NCBI GenBank assembly: GCA_904393115.1 | Contig: CAJFMX010000024.1 | Coordinates: 1-33,637 of the forward strand | Length of the DNA stretch: 33,637 nt | From: an uncultured Clostridia bacterium | GTDB lineage: Bacteria; Bacillota; Clostridia; Christensenellales; UBA1750 | Direction: 5' to 3' | The notes under the pieces: model-generated | Database searches by the model: none | What the model was told of the DNA's origin: nothing | What the model saw: the letters and a program-made list of their open reading frames with translations, nothing else | Shown here: positions 26,373 to 33,637 of the stretch, piece by piece | Position numbering within the stretch: the first letter of the stretch is position 1 | Layout of the letters: each line of letters opens with the position of its first letter | Position numbers and translations under genes: made by a program

Positions 26373-27389
26373 GTGCAGAGCGGGCGGCGGATGGTGCTGC
26401 TTCGGCGGGCGGCGGTTGCGGACGCGCCGGAGCTGTACCGCATTCGGTACGAGGCATATCTTCCCCAGTACGGGGCGTACAGCAGCCCGGACTGCCCCTG
26501 CGTGCAGAGCGAGGCGGACTTCCTCGCTCAGATCCGCGCGGGCGAGGTCTACGCCGTGACGCTGGGCGAGCGGATCGTGGGCGGACTGCGCCTTGCCGCC
26601 GGGGAGGACGCGACCGAGATCCTGGAGCTCTACGTGCGGCCCGAGATGCGGCGCACGGGCATCGCGCAGGTGGCGCTGCTGCACGCGGAGGCCCGCTGCC
26701 CCGCGGCGCGCTTCCGCGCCAAGGTAATCTCCGGCGAGGGCGCGGCCATCGCCTTGCTGCGCAAGATGGGCTACCGGCCCCAGCCGCACCTGGAGCGCCC
26801 CTGCGACCGCGTGACCCTGGTCACGATGGAAAAGACCGCGGCCTCCATGGTGACCATCGAGCTGGAGCCCCTGAAACGGGAGACGCTGGGCGAGGCGGTC
26901 TCCTGGATCGCGGAGGACCCGGAATCCGGCCTCTACCGCCCGCTCTGGGCGGGTGGGGTGCGGGGGGACCGGCTGACCATCTCGGCCTTCTCCAAGGCCT
27001 TCGCCTTTGGCAAGCACTACATCGGCGCGCCGCAGATGGACTATGCGATCCGCGCGCTGGAGTTTGACCGCATCATCGGCATCGCCTCGCTCACGCAGCT
27101 CGACTGGGAGGCGCGGCGCTGCCGGCTGGACCACGTGCTGCTGGAGCCGCGCTGGCGCGGGGTGCAGCTCGGCCGCCGCGCGGTGAGCGAGCTCTGCCGC
27201 GTGGCCGAGGAGCAGTATGGGTTCCGCAGCCTGGGCCTTACGGTCCTGTCGGAGAACGCGCGGGCCATCGCCTGCTTCCTGCGCTGCGGGTTTACCGAGG
27301 CGCTGCGCCAGAGCGCGCCCGGCGGGGATGCCCCGCGCACGCGCATCCTGATGCTGCGCAACGCAAAGGGGGAAGACGCGTGGAGCTGA
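26373..27389 (+). CDS. Tandem GNAT-domain acetyltransferase
   Basis: The 338-residue protein contains two GNAT-like domains. Domain 1 (about 7-150) has ILELYVRPEMRRTGIAQVAL and IALLRKMGYRP. Domain 2 (about 160-330) has HVLLEPRWRGVQLGRRAV, LTVLSENARAIACFLRCGF. The second keeps the better acetyl-CoA loop (RWRGVQLG); the first (MRRTGIAQ) is looser. The start is GTG at 26373, seven bases after GGGGAGGG; ATG at 26391 is an alternative. It overlaps the next gene by 10 bases. Substrates unknown. The fusion could acetylate two positions or use one domain for substrate binding. Confidence 0.85.
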   Translation: MQSGRRMVLLRRAAVADAPELYRIRYEAYLPQYGAYSSPDCPCVQSEADFLAQIRAGEVYAVTLGERIVGGLRLAAGEDATEILELYVRPEMRRTGIAQVALLHAEARCPAARFRAKVISGEGAAIALLRKMGYRPQPHLERPCDRVTLVTMEKTAASMVTIELEPLKRETLGEAVSWIAEDPESGLYRPLWAGGVRGDRLTISAFSKAFAFGKHYIGAPQMDYAIRALEFDRIIGIASLTQLDWEARRCRLDHVLLEPRWRGVQLGRRAVSELCRVAEEQYGFRSLGLTVLSENARAIACFLRCGFTEALRQSAPGGDAPRTRILMLRNAKGEDAWS

Positions 27390-28147
27390 CGCCCTGGACC
27401 TTTGCGATCGTGCTGCCGCTGGTGGCGCTGGCGGGGTTTGTGGACGCGGCGGCCGGGGGCGGCGGGCTGATCTCCCTGCCGGCGTACCTGGCCGCGGGCC
27501 TGCCCGCGCAGCTGGCTAGCGGCACGAACAAGATGGGCTCGATCTTCGGCACGGCGCTGGCCACGGCCAAGTATGCGCGCGAGGGCCGCATCGCCTGGAG
27601 CGCGGCGGTCCCGGCGGTGGTGGGCGCGCTGCCCGGCGCGGCGCTGGGCGCGCGGCTGCTCCTGCTCGTGCCGGAGGGTGCGGCGCAGATCTTTCTCCTC
27701 ATCGCGGTGCCGGTCGTGGCGGTGGTGCTGTTCTTCCGCCGGGACCGCCTGGATGCGCCGGAGGAGGCGCCCGTCCCGGCGCGGGCGTGGGTGTGCCTGC
27801 TGATCGGTCTGCTCGTCGGCATGTACGACGGATTCGTGGGTCCGGGCACCGGGACCTTCCTGATGCTGGCGTTTTCCGCCTTCTGCAGGATGGACCTGGT
27901 GCGGGCCAGCGGCTCGGCCAAGCTCGTGAACCTGGCCAGCAACCTGGCGGCCATGCTCACCTTCCTCAGCAGCGGCAGCGTGCTCGTGGCCCTGGCGATC
28001 CCGGCGGCCCTGTGCTCGATGGCGGGCAACTACCTGGGCGCGTCCCTGGCCGTGCGCAAGGGCGCGCGGTTCATCCGGCCGCTCTCCTTCGCCGTTCTGG
28101 CGCTGCTGCTCGTCACCATCGCGGTCGAGCGCTTCGCCCTGCGCTGA
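27380..28147 (+). CDS. TauE/SafE (TSUP) family permease
   Basis: The 255-residue membrane protein has seven to eight hydrophobic helices. The first repeat begins LVALAGFVDAAAGGGGLISLPAYL and the second begins LIGLLVGMYDGFVGPGTGTFL; the Gly-rich loops are the TSUP signature. SGTNKMGSIFGTALATAKYA also fits. Family members export sulfite, sulfoacetate or related organic anions. The start GTG at 27380 lies in the end of the acetyltransferase gene, with AAAGGGGGAAG upstream. It is the last gene before the terminator at 28164-28213. Substrate unknown. Confidence 0.92.
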   Translation: MELTPWTFAIVLPLVALAGFVDAAAGGGGLISLPAYLAAGLPAQLASGTNKMGSIFGTALATAKYAREGRIAWSAAVPAVVGALPGAALGARLLLLVPEGAAQIFLLIAVPVVAVVLFFRRDRLDAPEEAPVPARAWVCLLIGLLVGMYDGFVGPGTGTFLMLAFSAFCRMDLVRASGSAKLVNLASNLAAMLTFLSSGSVLVALAIPAALCSMAGNYLGASLAVRKGARFIRPLSFAVLALLLVTIAVERFALR

Positions 28148-28163
28148 GTTTCCTAGGAAAAGC

Positions 28164-28213
28164 AAAAGACGCCCCGCTTCCGGGCTGCACCGGAGCGGGG
28201 CGCGCGTCTTTTT
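28164..28213. terminator. Bidirectional intrinsic terminator
   Basis: AAAAGACG and CGTCTTTTT ends flank a long GC stem (CCCCGCT..CCGG with CCGGAGCGGGG). A-rich and T-rich ends allow use by both the TSUP gene and the convergent minus-strand gene. Confidence 0.85.
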
Positions 28214-28404
28214 GGCGGATGCGCGGCCGCAGCAACGCGCGCGGCCTGGGGAGCGTCGGTTCCGCCGCAGGCGGAACGCGGCCGCCTTCGCAGAAGGGGG
28301 CCGCCGCCGGATTTCCGGCGCGGCGCTCCCCGGTGGGGGCGCGGGGGTGGGGGGCGGGCGTTCTCGTTCCGCTGCGCGCCCGCAGCCGGTTTTCTCCGAC
28401 GACG
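28214..28404. repeat. Cluster of GC-rich hairpins between convergent genes
   Basis: No gene. At least three imperfect or perfect hairpins follow one another: GGCCGC (28225-28230) with GCGGCC (28241-28246), GTTCCGCC GCA GGCGGAAC (28259-28277), and GCGGCC..CTTC GCA GAAG..GGCCGC (28278-28304). They look like extragenic palindromes rather than terminators. Confidence 0.6.
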
Positions 28405-29037
28405 TCAGGGCTCGAGCTGCACGACCTCGGTGGTTTGCGGGCCGTAGTGGTCGAGAAACGCGCGGTGGCGGCGGAGGAATTCCCCCTCGGTGAGGAAGGC
28501 AGGCGCGTCGCCGCCGATCTCCTCCATGCCGCAGGCGAAGTGCGCGCCCTCCGCATCCTGCGCCAGGAGCCAGTGCTGCCCGATGTTCACAAGGGCCAGG
28601 GGCTCGCAGCCCTGCGCGTTCGCCTCCTCCAGGAGCGCGCGCCCGAGGCTCTCGTCGTAGGGCAGGCCGAGGTTTTCGCTGTCGTCGATCGCCAGCACCA
28701 GGTCCGGGGAGAACGTCTCCGCCAGGCGGTACAGCCCGCCCGCTTCCGTGCCGAGGACCCAAGTGCGCCCGCCGTAGGCGCTCTCGGCCGGGACGTAGAA
28801 CTGGGCCTCCCAGTCGATCTCGCAGACGGGCAGCAGGAAGAGCGGCTCCCCGCCCGCGATTTCCTGCGCGCGCTCGAGGATGCGCGCGGGCGCCGCCTCC
28901 TGCGCAAAGGCGAAGGCGGGTGACGGCGCCTGCGGATCGGGCGCTTCGCGATGCAGCAGGCGCGCGGCGACGAACCCCGCGCCCGCCAGGACCAGCGCCA
29001 GCGCGGCCAGACAGAGGATGCGTCTTCGGGACTTCAC
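28405..29037 (-). CDS. Membrane-anchored protein of unknown function
   Basis: The 210-residue protein starts at GTG 29037, seven bases after AAAGGGGGG. A basic N-terminus (KSRRR) and one hydrophobic helix (about 7-26) form an uncleaved anchor or signal; no lipobox Cys is suitably placed. The remainder is predicted outside the membrane: a Pro/Ala linker (30-45), then LFLLPVCEIDWEAQFYVPAE, YGGRTWVLGTEAGGLYRLAE and a Glu-rich end. I do not recognise a domain. It stands alone on the minus strand between convergent and divergent neighbours, with an extended -10 upstream. Confidence 0.75.
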   Translation of the reverse strand: MKSRRRILCLAALALVLAGAGFVAARLLHREAPDPQAPSPAFAFAQEAAPARILERAQEIAGGEPLFLLPVCEIDWEAQFYVPAESAYGGRTWVLGTEAGGLYRLAETFSPDLVLAIDDSENLGLPYDESLGRALLEEANAQGCEPLALVNIGQHWLLAQDAEGAHFACGMEEIGGDAPAFLTEGEFLRRHRAFLDHYGPQTTEVVQLEP

Positions 29038-29072
29038 GCTCGATCCCCCCCTTTGATTGTCTTCTTTTTTTC

Positions 29073-29081
29073 AGTATAGCA
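29073..29081 (-). promoter_or_regulatory. Extended -10 promoter of the anchored-protein gene
   Basis: Minus strand TGC-TATACT, an extended -10, about 35 bases upstream of the start codon. The -35 region is poor. Confidence 0.5.
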
Positions 29082-29207
29082 GGATGGGAAGGGGGAAAGG
29101 AAGCAGATTTTGCAGAATCCGCGGCATTTTTTCGAGAAAAATGCAGGCGCGGGAGCGTGACTTGCAAATTTTCTTTTGGGGGAGCGCACTTCACGCTTGA
29201 GAAAAGA

Positions 29208-29236
29208 TTGTCAATTTCCTGTAAAGCGTGTATAAT
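29208..29236 (+). promoter_or_regulatory. Promoter of serC-serA
   Basis: TTGTCA (29208-29213), 17 bases, TATAAT (29231-29236). The leader of about 75 bases shows no T-box or riboswitch that I can recognise. Confidence 0.82.
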
Positions 29237-29318
29237 GAGAATACGCGATGGCCGTAGGGATCGTGGATGCGCCGCCCCCGAGAGCCGAAACTGGATCGCA
29301 AATTAGGAGGATGTTGTC

Positions 29319-30407
29319 ATGAACCGCGTCTATAACTTCTCAGCCGGCCCCTCGATGCTGCCCCTGCCCGTGTTGGAGCGGGCGCAGAAGGAGCTGGTTT
29401 GCTACGGCGACACCGGCATGTCCGTCATGGAGATGAGCCACCGCTCCAAGATGTATGAGGAGATCATCGCAAAGGCCGAGGCGGACCTGCGCACGCTCAT
29501 GCGCATCCCCGAGAACTACAAGGTGCTCTTCCTGCAGGGCGGCGCGTCCATGCAGTTCGCGCAGGTGCCGCTGAACCTGCTGTCCGGCTACAAGACCGGC
29601 AAGGCGGACTACATCAACTCCGGCAACTTCGCCAACCTGGCCATCAAGGAGGCCAAGAAGTATGCGGACGTCAAGGAGGTCGCCTCCTCCAAGGACATCG
29701 GCTATACGCAGATCCCGGACTGGGACGAGGCGGAGTTCCGCAGCGACGCGGACTACTTCTACATCTGCGGCAACAACACGATCTACGGCACGCGCTACAC
29801 CAAGCTGCCCGAGACCGGCAGCGTGCCGCTGGTGGCGGACCTGTCCTCCTGCATCCTCTCGCAGGAGTACGACATCACCAAGTTCGGCATCGCCTTTGCC
29901 GGCGCGCAGAAGAACATCGGCCCGGCGGGCGTGACCATCGTCATCATCCGGGACGACCTGCTCGGCCACGCGCTGGACATCACGCCCACGATGCTGGACT
30001 ACAAGGTCATGGCCGACAAGGGCAGCATGTACAACACGCCGCCGACCTACGGCATCTACATGGCGGGGCTGACGTTCGACTACCTGCTGCAGCAGGGCGG
30101 CGTTGCGGAGATGGAAAAGCGCAACGTGGAGAAGGCGAAGATCCTCTACGACTACCTGGACGAGAGCGCGCTCTTCCACAACCCGGTGCGCCCGTGCGAC
30201 CGCTCCCTCATGAACGTGACCTTTGTCACCGGCGACGCGGACAAGGACGCGGCCTTTGTCAAGGCGGCGACCGCGGCGGGTTTTGTCAACCTCAAGGGCC
30301 ACAGGACCGTCGGCGGCATGCGCGCCTCGATCTACAACGCCATGCCCATCGAAGGCATCGAAAAGCTCGTGGCCTTTATGAAGCAGTTTGAGGTGGAAAA
30401 CAAGTAA
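29319..30407 (+). CDS. serC: Phosphoserine aminotransferase
   Basis: The 362-residue PLP enzyme converts 3-phosphohydroxypyruvate and glutamate to phosphoserine. The N-terminal VYNFSAGPSMLPLPVLE is the family signature. The PLP Lys is residue 198 in FAGAQKNIGPAG, the phosphate-binding QGGASMQFAQVP is at 73-84, and the C-terminal HRTVGGMRASIYNAMP binds substrate. TTAGGAGGATGTTGTC precedes the ATG at 29319. Length matches the family (about 360). serA lies 57 bases downstream, so serine synthesis from 3-phosphoglycerate is encoded here except for the SerB phosphatase. Confidence 0.97.
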   Translation: MNRVYNFSAGPSMLPLPVLERAQKELVCYGDTGMSVMEMSHRSKMYEEIIAKAEADLRTLMRIPENYKVLFLQGGASMQFAQVPLNLLSGYKTGKADYINSGNFANLAIKEAKKYADVKEVASSKDIGYTQIPDWDEAEFRSDADYFYICGNNTIYGTRYTKLPETGSVPLVADLSSCILSQEYDITKFGIAFAGAQKNIGPAGVTIVIIRDDLLGHALDITPTMLDYKVMADKGSMYNTPPTYGIYMAGLTFDYLLQQGGVAEMEKRNVEKAKILYDYLDESALFHNPVRPCDRSLMNVTFVTGDADKDAAFVKAATAAGFVNLKGHRTVGGMRASIYNAMPIEGIEKLVAFMKQFEVENK

Positions 30408-30464
30408 GGCAGAAGGCCGGATTTTCCCGGCATTGCAGGATAGGAAGGACGGAGGGATTTTCCC

Positions 30465-31631
30465 ATGTACACGATTCAAACGCTGAATGCGATTTCGCCC
30501 GTGATCTACAACCACCTCCCGCAGGAGGACTTCACCGTCAGCAAGGAAGCGGCGCAGCCCGACGCGGTGATCGTGCGCTCGGCCTCGATGCTTGAGATGG
30601 AGCTGCCGGGCTCCCTGCTCTCCATCGCGCGCGCGGGCGCGGGCTACAACAACATCCCGGTTGACAAGTGCACCGCCGCGGGCATCTGCGTGTTCAACAC
30701 GCCGGGCGCCAACGCCAACGCGGTCAAGGAGCTCGTGCTGGCCGGTCTGCTCCTGGCCTCCCGCGACATCATCGGCGGCGTGGAGTGGGCCAAGGGCCTC
30801 AAGCCCGGCGAGACGAGCGTGGCCAAGCAGGTGGAGAAGGGCAAGGGCCAGTTCGTCGGCCCGGAGATCCAGGGAAAGACGCTGGGCGTCATGGGCCTGG
30901 GCGCGATCGGCGTGCTCGTGGCCAACGCGGCCGAGGCCCTGGGCATGAAGGTCATCGGCTACGATCCGTTCCTGTCCGTGGACAACGCGTGGGCGCTCTC
31001 CCGCTCGATCCAGCGCTCGAACTCGCTGGAGGCCCTGCTGGAGCAGTCCGACTACGTCACGATCCACATCCCCCTCTCGGACAAGACGCGCAACATGATC
31101 GACGAATCCATGCTGGCGAAGATGAAGCCCTCGGCGGCGCTGCTCAACTTCTCCCGCGCGGAGCTGTGCGACGGCAAGGCGGTCGCGGCGGCGCTCGCGG
31201 CGGGCAAGCTCCGGCGCTACGTGGTGGACTTCCCGACCGAGGACGTGCTGAACGCGCCGGGCGTGATCGCGATCCCGCACCTGGGCGCCTCCACCCCGGA
31301 GTCCGAGGACAACTGCGCGGACATGGCGGCCAAGCAGACGCGCGACTACCTGATGACGGGCAGCATCCGCAACTCGGTCAACCTGCCGGCCTGCGAGCTG
31401 GCCCCGGCGGAGAAGCACAGGATCTCCGTCATCCACAAGAACGTGCCGAACATGATCAGCCAGATCGCCGCGGTGATGGGCCAGGCGAACGTGAACATCG
31501 AGCACATGGTGAACCGCTCGCGCGGGGACATCGCCTACACGGTGGTCGACTCGCTGGACGACGTTCCGGCGGACATCGCGCAGGCGCTCTCCGCCATCGA
31601 GGGCGTCGTGCGGGCGCGGAGCATCTGCTGA
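30465..31631 (+). CDS. serA: D-3-phosphoglycerate dehydrogenase with C-terminal ACT domain
   Basis: The 388-residue enzyme oxidises 3-phosphoglycerate with NAD, the first step of serine synthesis. The Rossmann loop is GLGAIG (144-149), with the acidic partner Asp167 in IGYDPF; catalytic Arg231 (NFSR), Glu259 and His272 (PHLGAST) are present. An ACT domain (about 318-388, HRISVIHKNVPNMISQIAAV) follows directly, without the intervening ASB domain of longer SerA types, and probably gives serine feedback control. It starts with ATG 30465 after GGACGGAGGG. A strong terminator at 31644-31677 ends the operon. Confidence 0.95.
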   Translation: MYTIQTLNAISPVIYNHLPQEDFTVSKEAAQPDAVIVRSASMLEMELPGSLLSIARAGAGYNNIPVDKCTAAGICVFNTPGANANAVKELVLAGLLLASRDIIGGVEWAKGLKPGETSVAKQVEKGKGQFVGPEIQGKTLGVMGLGAIGVLVANAAEALGMKVIGYDPFLSVDNAWALSRSIQRSNSLEALLEQSDYVTIHIPLSDKTRNMIDESMLAKMKPSAALLNFSRAELCDGKAVAAALAAGKLRRYVVDFPTEDVLNAPGVIAIPHLGASTPESEDNCADMAAKQTRDYLMTGSIRNSVNLPACELAPAEKHRISVIHKNVPNMISQIAAVMGQANVNIEHMVNRSRGDIAYTVVDSLDDVPADIAQALSAIEGVVRARSIC

Positions 31632-31643
31632 CAAAAACGCGCG

Positions 31644-31677
31644 AAAGAGAGGGATTGCGCTGCAATCCCTCTCTTTT
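31644..31677 (+). terminator. Intrinsic terminator of serC-serA
   Basis: A perfect 15-bp stem (31644-31658 with 31662-31676), GCT loop, T-rich end. Confidence 0.92.
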
Positions 31678-31725
31678 CCGTCAATGGCCCGGCCCGGGCT
31701 CGAAAAGGGGAGAGGAGGAAGACTC

Positions 31726-32253
31726 GTGGCGGAATACTGGGACGTCTACGATGAACACCGGAACAAGACCGGGGCGCTGCACCGGCGGGGGGACCCGCTC
31801 GGCCCGCAGGAGTACCATCTGGTGGTGGAGATCTGGACGCTGGACGGGCAGGGGCGCGTGCTGCTGACGCGGCGCGACCTGCGCAAGCACTTCGGCGGGC
31901 TGTGGGAGTGCACGGGCGGCTCGGCGCTGGCGGGCGAGGACTCGCGCACGGCTGTGCGGCGGGAGCTGCGGGAGGAGACCGGCTTGGACCTCGGGGACGC
32001 CGAGCCGGAGCTGCTCGGAGAGACGAGGACGCAGACGCGCGCCTTCGTGGACACCTACGCCGTGCGGCTGCCGTTCGCGCTCGCCGACGTGCACCTGCAG
32101 GAGGGCGAGACCATCGACGCGCGGCTTGCATCGTTTGACGAGGTGGAGCGCGCGATCCTCGAGGGCGCGCCGTGGCTCGCCGGTCCGATTCGGGAGCGGA
32201 CGCTGCCCCTTCTGCCCAAGCTGCGTATGTTCCGCGCGCAGGCAAAAAAATAG
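31726..32253 (+). CDS. Nudix hydrolase
   Basis: The 175-residue protein has a complete Nudix box: Gly, five residues, Glu, seven residues, then RELREETGL (around 66-86), which binds the metal ions for pyrophosphate hydrolysis. The N-terminus EYWDVYDEHRNKTG and HLVVEIWTLDGQGRVLLTRR match the isopentenyl-isomerase-like Nudix branch, whose members hydrolyse diverse nucleoside diphosphate compounds. The start is GTG 31726 seven bases after GGAGG; a longer frame to 31684 begins near the serA terminator. The gene ends in an AAAAAAA run that doubles as the T tract of the opposing terminator. Confidence 0.9.
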   Translation: MAEYWDVYDEHRNKTGALHRRGDPLGPQEYHLVVEIWTLDGQGRVLLTRRDLRKHFGGLWECTGGSALAGEDSRTAVRRELREETGLDLGDAEPELLGETRTQTRAFVDTYAVRLPFALADVHLQEGETIDARLASFDEVERAILEGAPWLAGPIRERTLPLLPKLRMFRAQAKK

Positions 32254-32278
32254 GCGGGTCTGGCTTTGCCAGACCCGC
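32244..32278 (-). terminator. Intrinsic terminator of the isomerase gene
   Basis: Minus strand: perfect 11-bp stem GCGGGTCTGGC / GCCAGACCCGC (32278-32254) followed by CTA and seven T. The T tract is templated by the Lys codons ending the convergent Nudix gene. Confidence 0.85.
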
Positions 32279-32287
32279 GCGAGGGAA

Positions 32288-33055
32288 CTATTTGACGCCC
32301 TTGGACGTCAGGAAGTCGTAGCTGATCTTCAGGCTCTCGAAGGGATCGCGGCCACGGCAGTCGTCCTGCTCGACGAGATACCACTTGACGCCGATGTCCC
32401 GGCAGGCAGCGATGATGCCATCCCAGTTGAGGTTGCCCTGGCCGATCTCGGCCATGACCTGCTCGGACTTGTCGTCCAGGGCCATGTCCTTGAAGTGGAC
32501 GACGTCCATGCGGCCGCGGACCTTCTCGATCCAGGCGCGCACGTCCGAGGCGCCCTTCTGCACCCAGAAGGTGTCCAGCTCGAACTGGAAGTTCGGGCTC
32601 GTCTCCTCAAAGAGGATCTCCATGCCGGTCTTTCCGCCGAAGGAGCGGAATTCAAAGTTGTGGTTGTGGTAGACGAACTTGAGGCCCTCCTTGGCCAGGG
32701 CGTCGGCCACGTCCGAGGCCTCGCGGGCAAAGCGCGCAAACCCGGCCGCGTCCGCGCGGTATTCCTCCGGCATGGAGCCCACGCCGACGTATTCGCAGCC
32801 CCAGGCGCGGTGCTTTTCCACCACGGCGGCAAGGTCCTTCTTGCAGTCGTCAAAGGAGATGTGCGTCGCCGCGCAGGCAAGGCCCGTCTCCTTCAGGCCC
32901 GCGGCGACCGCCGGCACCGGAATCCCCGCGCTGATGGCCGAGATCTGTACGGCCTCATAGCCGATTGCCCGCAGCTTGCGGAAGGTCGAAAGCAGGTCGG
33001 ATTCTGTCTGTGTGAAGGCGCGCACGGTGAACATCTGCGCTCCCAACTGAGTCAT
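32288..33055 (-). CDS. Sugar phosphate isomerase/epimerase (xylose isomerase-like TIM barrel)
   Basis: The 255-residue TIM-barrel protein starts at ATG 33055, preceded by GGGAGGG; an open frame to 33157 would cross its promoter. Sequence elements YHNHNFEF, FELDTFWV, VVHFKDM and YLVEQDD place metal-binding His, Glu and Asp residues at barrel-strand ends as in AP-endonuclease-2/sugar isomerase families. MTQLGAQMFTVR with a following TQTESDL is typical of members acting in sugar or inositol catabolism. The substrate cannot be named. A palindrome overlapping the promoter suggests repression by a LacI-type or CcpA regulator, consistent with a catabolic role. Confidence 0.9.
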   Translation of the reverse strand: MTQLGAQMFTVRAFTQTESDLLSTFRKLRAIGYEAVQISAISAGIPVPAVAAGLKETGLACAATHISFDDCKKDLAAVVEKHRAWGCEYVGVGSMPEEYRADAAGFARFAREASDVADALAKEGLKFVYHNHNFEFRSFGGKTGMEILFEETSPNFQFELDTFWVQKGASDVRAWIEKVRGRMDVVHFKDMALDDKSEQVMAEIGQGNLNWDGIIAACRDIGVKWYLVEQDDCRGRDPFESLKISYDFLTSKGVK

Positions 33056-33072
33056 GGCAAGCCCTCCCATCG

Positions 33073-33098
33073 GATTGTAAGTGTTTACAATCAGTATA
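33073..33098 (-). promoter_or_regulatory. Operator and -10 of the isomerase gene
   Basis: GATTGTAA and TTACAATC flank a four-base centre (33073-33092), directly downstream of a minus-strand TATACT (33098-33093). The core TGTAAACACTTACA differs from the cre consensus mainly at the central CG, so it fits CcpA or a LacI-family repressor. The -35 is weak. The site is also upstream of the divergent DUF1294 gene. Confidence 0.65.
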
Positions 33099-33134
33099 GC
33101 GCAAATGGATAGAAAAGGAAAGGGGGAAACCGCG

Positions 33135-33437
33135 ATGGAGAATGGAATGAAGCTCACGATTTACTTTCTCGCCCTGGCAGTTTATCTGGGGATGAACCTT
33201 GCGGCCCTGATCGCCATGTGGGCGGACAAGCGCCGCGCGCAGCGCGGGGCGAGCCGCGTGCGCGAGCGGACGCTCTTCCTGCTGGCGATCCTGTTCGGGG
33301 CCTTCGGGGGGACGCTGGGCATGTTTCTGTTCCGGCACAAGACGCAGCACTGGCAGTTCCGGGCATTCTTCCCGCTGCTCGCGGTCGTGCAGTTTGCGCT
33401 TGCGGTCTGGGGGAACGCTGCGCTGCTGATCGCCTAG
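33135..33437 (+). CDS. DUF1294 small membrane protein
   Basis: The 100-residue protein has hydrophobic segments at about 6-28, 46-64 and 77-98. Between the first two lies KRRAQRGASRVRERTL, followed by FGAFGGTLGMFLFRHKTQHWQF. This Arg-rich loop, Gly-rich helix and HKT-x3-F end are the DUF1294 signature. Function of the family is unknown. The ATG at 33135 has AAAGGGGG eight bases upstream; ATG 33147 is a less likely alternative. It is divergent from the isomerase gene, across the shared palindrome. Confidence 0.88.
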   Translation: MENGMKLTIYFLALAVYLGMNLAALIAMWADKRRAQRGASRVRERTLFLLAILFGAFGGTLGMFLFRHKTQHWQFRAFFPLLAVVQFALAVWGNAALLIA

Positions 33438-33459
33438 GGAGCCGGTCGCTGCCCATCCG

Positions 33460-33637
33460 CGGGCCGCTGTGTTCGTTGGCGGCGCGAAGCGGCGCCGCGT
33501 ATCAAAAGATTCGCCGCAAGGCGAATCTCTCCGCTTTGGGTGGGGAGGATTGTCAAGGAGGGGGCCGGCTCCCTCCTTGACACCCCGGCAAACCACCCGC
33601 GCTTCGCCGTTCCCGCGCCCCCAAGGCGCGCTCGGGG
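33460..33637. repeat. Cluster of extragenic palindromes at the window end
   Basis: No gene is convincing. A 9-bp hairpin AGATTCGCC GCAA GGCGAATCT lies at 33507-33528. A 32-bp near-perfect palindrome at 33551-33582 has TGTCAAGGAGGG / CCCTCCTTGACA arms and a GGCCGGC-type centre. More GC-rich inverted segments follow to the window edge, where the element is cut. Confidence 0.75.

Overview
The window looks like chromosomal DNA from a high-GC Firmicute of class Clostridia, probably a gut or rumen anaerobe. The signs are strong AGGAGG-type ribosome binding sites, frequent GTG/TTG starts, the ecfA1-ecfA2-ecfT-truA-rplM-rpsI gene order, an LplB/YtcP-type carbohydrate importer, and intrinsic terminators with U tracts. 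The order cannot be fixed from sequence alone; Christensenellales or Oscillospirales would fit. No tRNA, rRNA, phage, transposase or CRISPR array was seen.

Layout. 45-1203 (minus): an operon of three tandem paralogous single-pass membrane proteins that share an RGKP juxtamembrane motif and an identical EPDPRRR C-terminus; I do not recognise the family. 1210-7215 (plus): an ECF transporter S component, coaX, an alpha/beta-hydrolase homologue whose nucleophile position is Ala, ecfA1, ecfA2, ecfT and truA, mostly overlapping. A promoter inside truA then drives rplM-rpsI. 8231-9215: a single-gene nadC unit. 9376-13209: a sugar ABC importer (two permeases and a binding lipoprotein, no ATPase) with a palindromic operator between -35 and -10. 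13275-15591: a large signal-peptide/transmembrane protein with beta-sandwich repeats outside and a charged, repeat-rich tail inside, preceded by a structured leader.

15620-16236 is an array of six roughly 100-bp repeats, each folding into three hairpins, several with compensatory base changes. 16289-21050: DUF2461 protein, nitroreductase-like protein, phosphohexomutase and transketolase. 21077-21684: three direct repeats of 200-205 bp. 21738-24031: an acetyltransferase and a second phosphohexomutase. 24107-28213: aspartate kinase, a binding-protein-like lipoprotein, a tandem-GNAT protein and a TauE/SafE permease. 28405-29037 (minus): an anchored protein of unknown function. 29208-31677: serC-serA. 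31726-32253: a Nudix hydrolase. 32244-33055 (minus): a sugar phosphate isomerase/epimerase with a LacI/CcpA-like operator, divergent from a DUF1294 protein. 33460 to the end holds more palindromic elements.

Most genes serve core metabolism: CoA and NAD precursors, pentose phosphate and hexose-phosphate interconversion, serine and aspartate-family amino acids, translation. The unusual material is the three-paralogue membrane operon, the looped translation start of the 13.4-kb gene, the pseudo-hydrolase inside the vitamin-transport operon, and several families of structured intergenic repeats.
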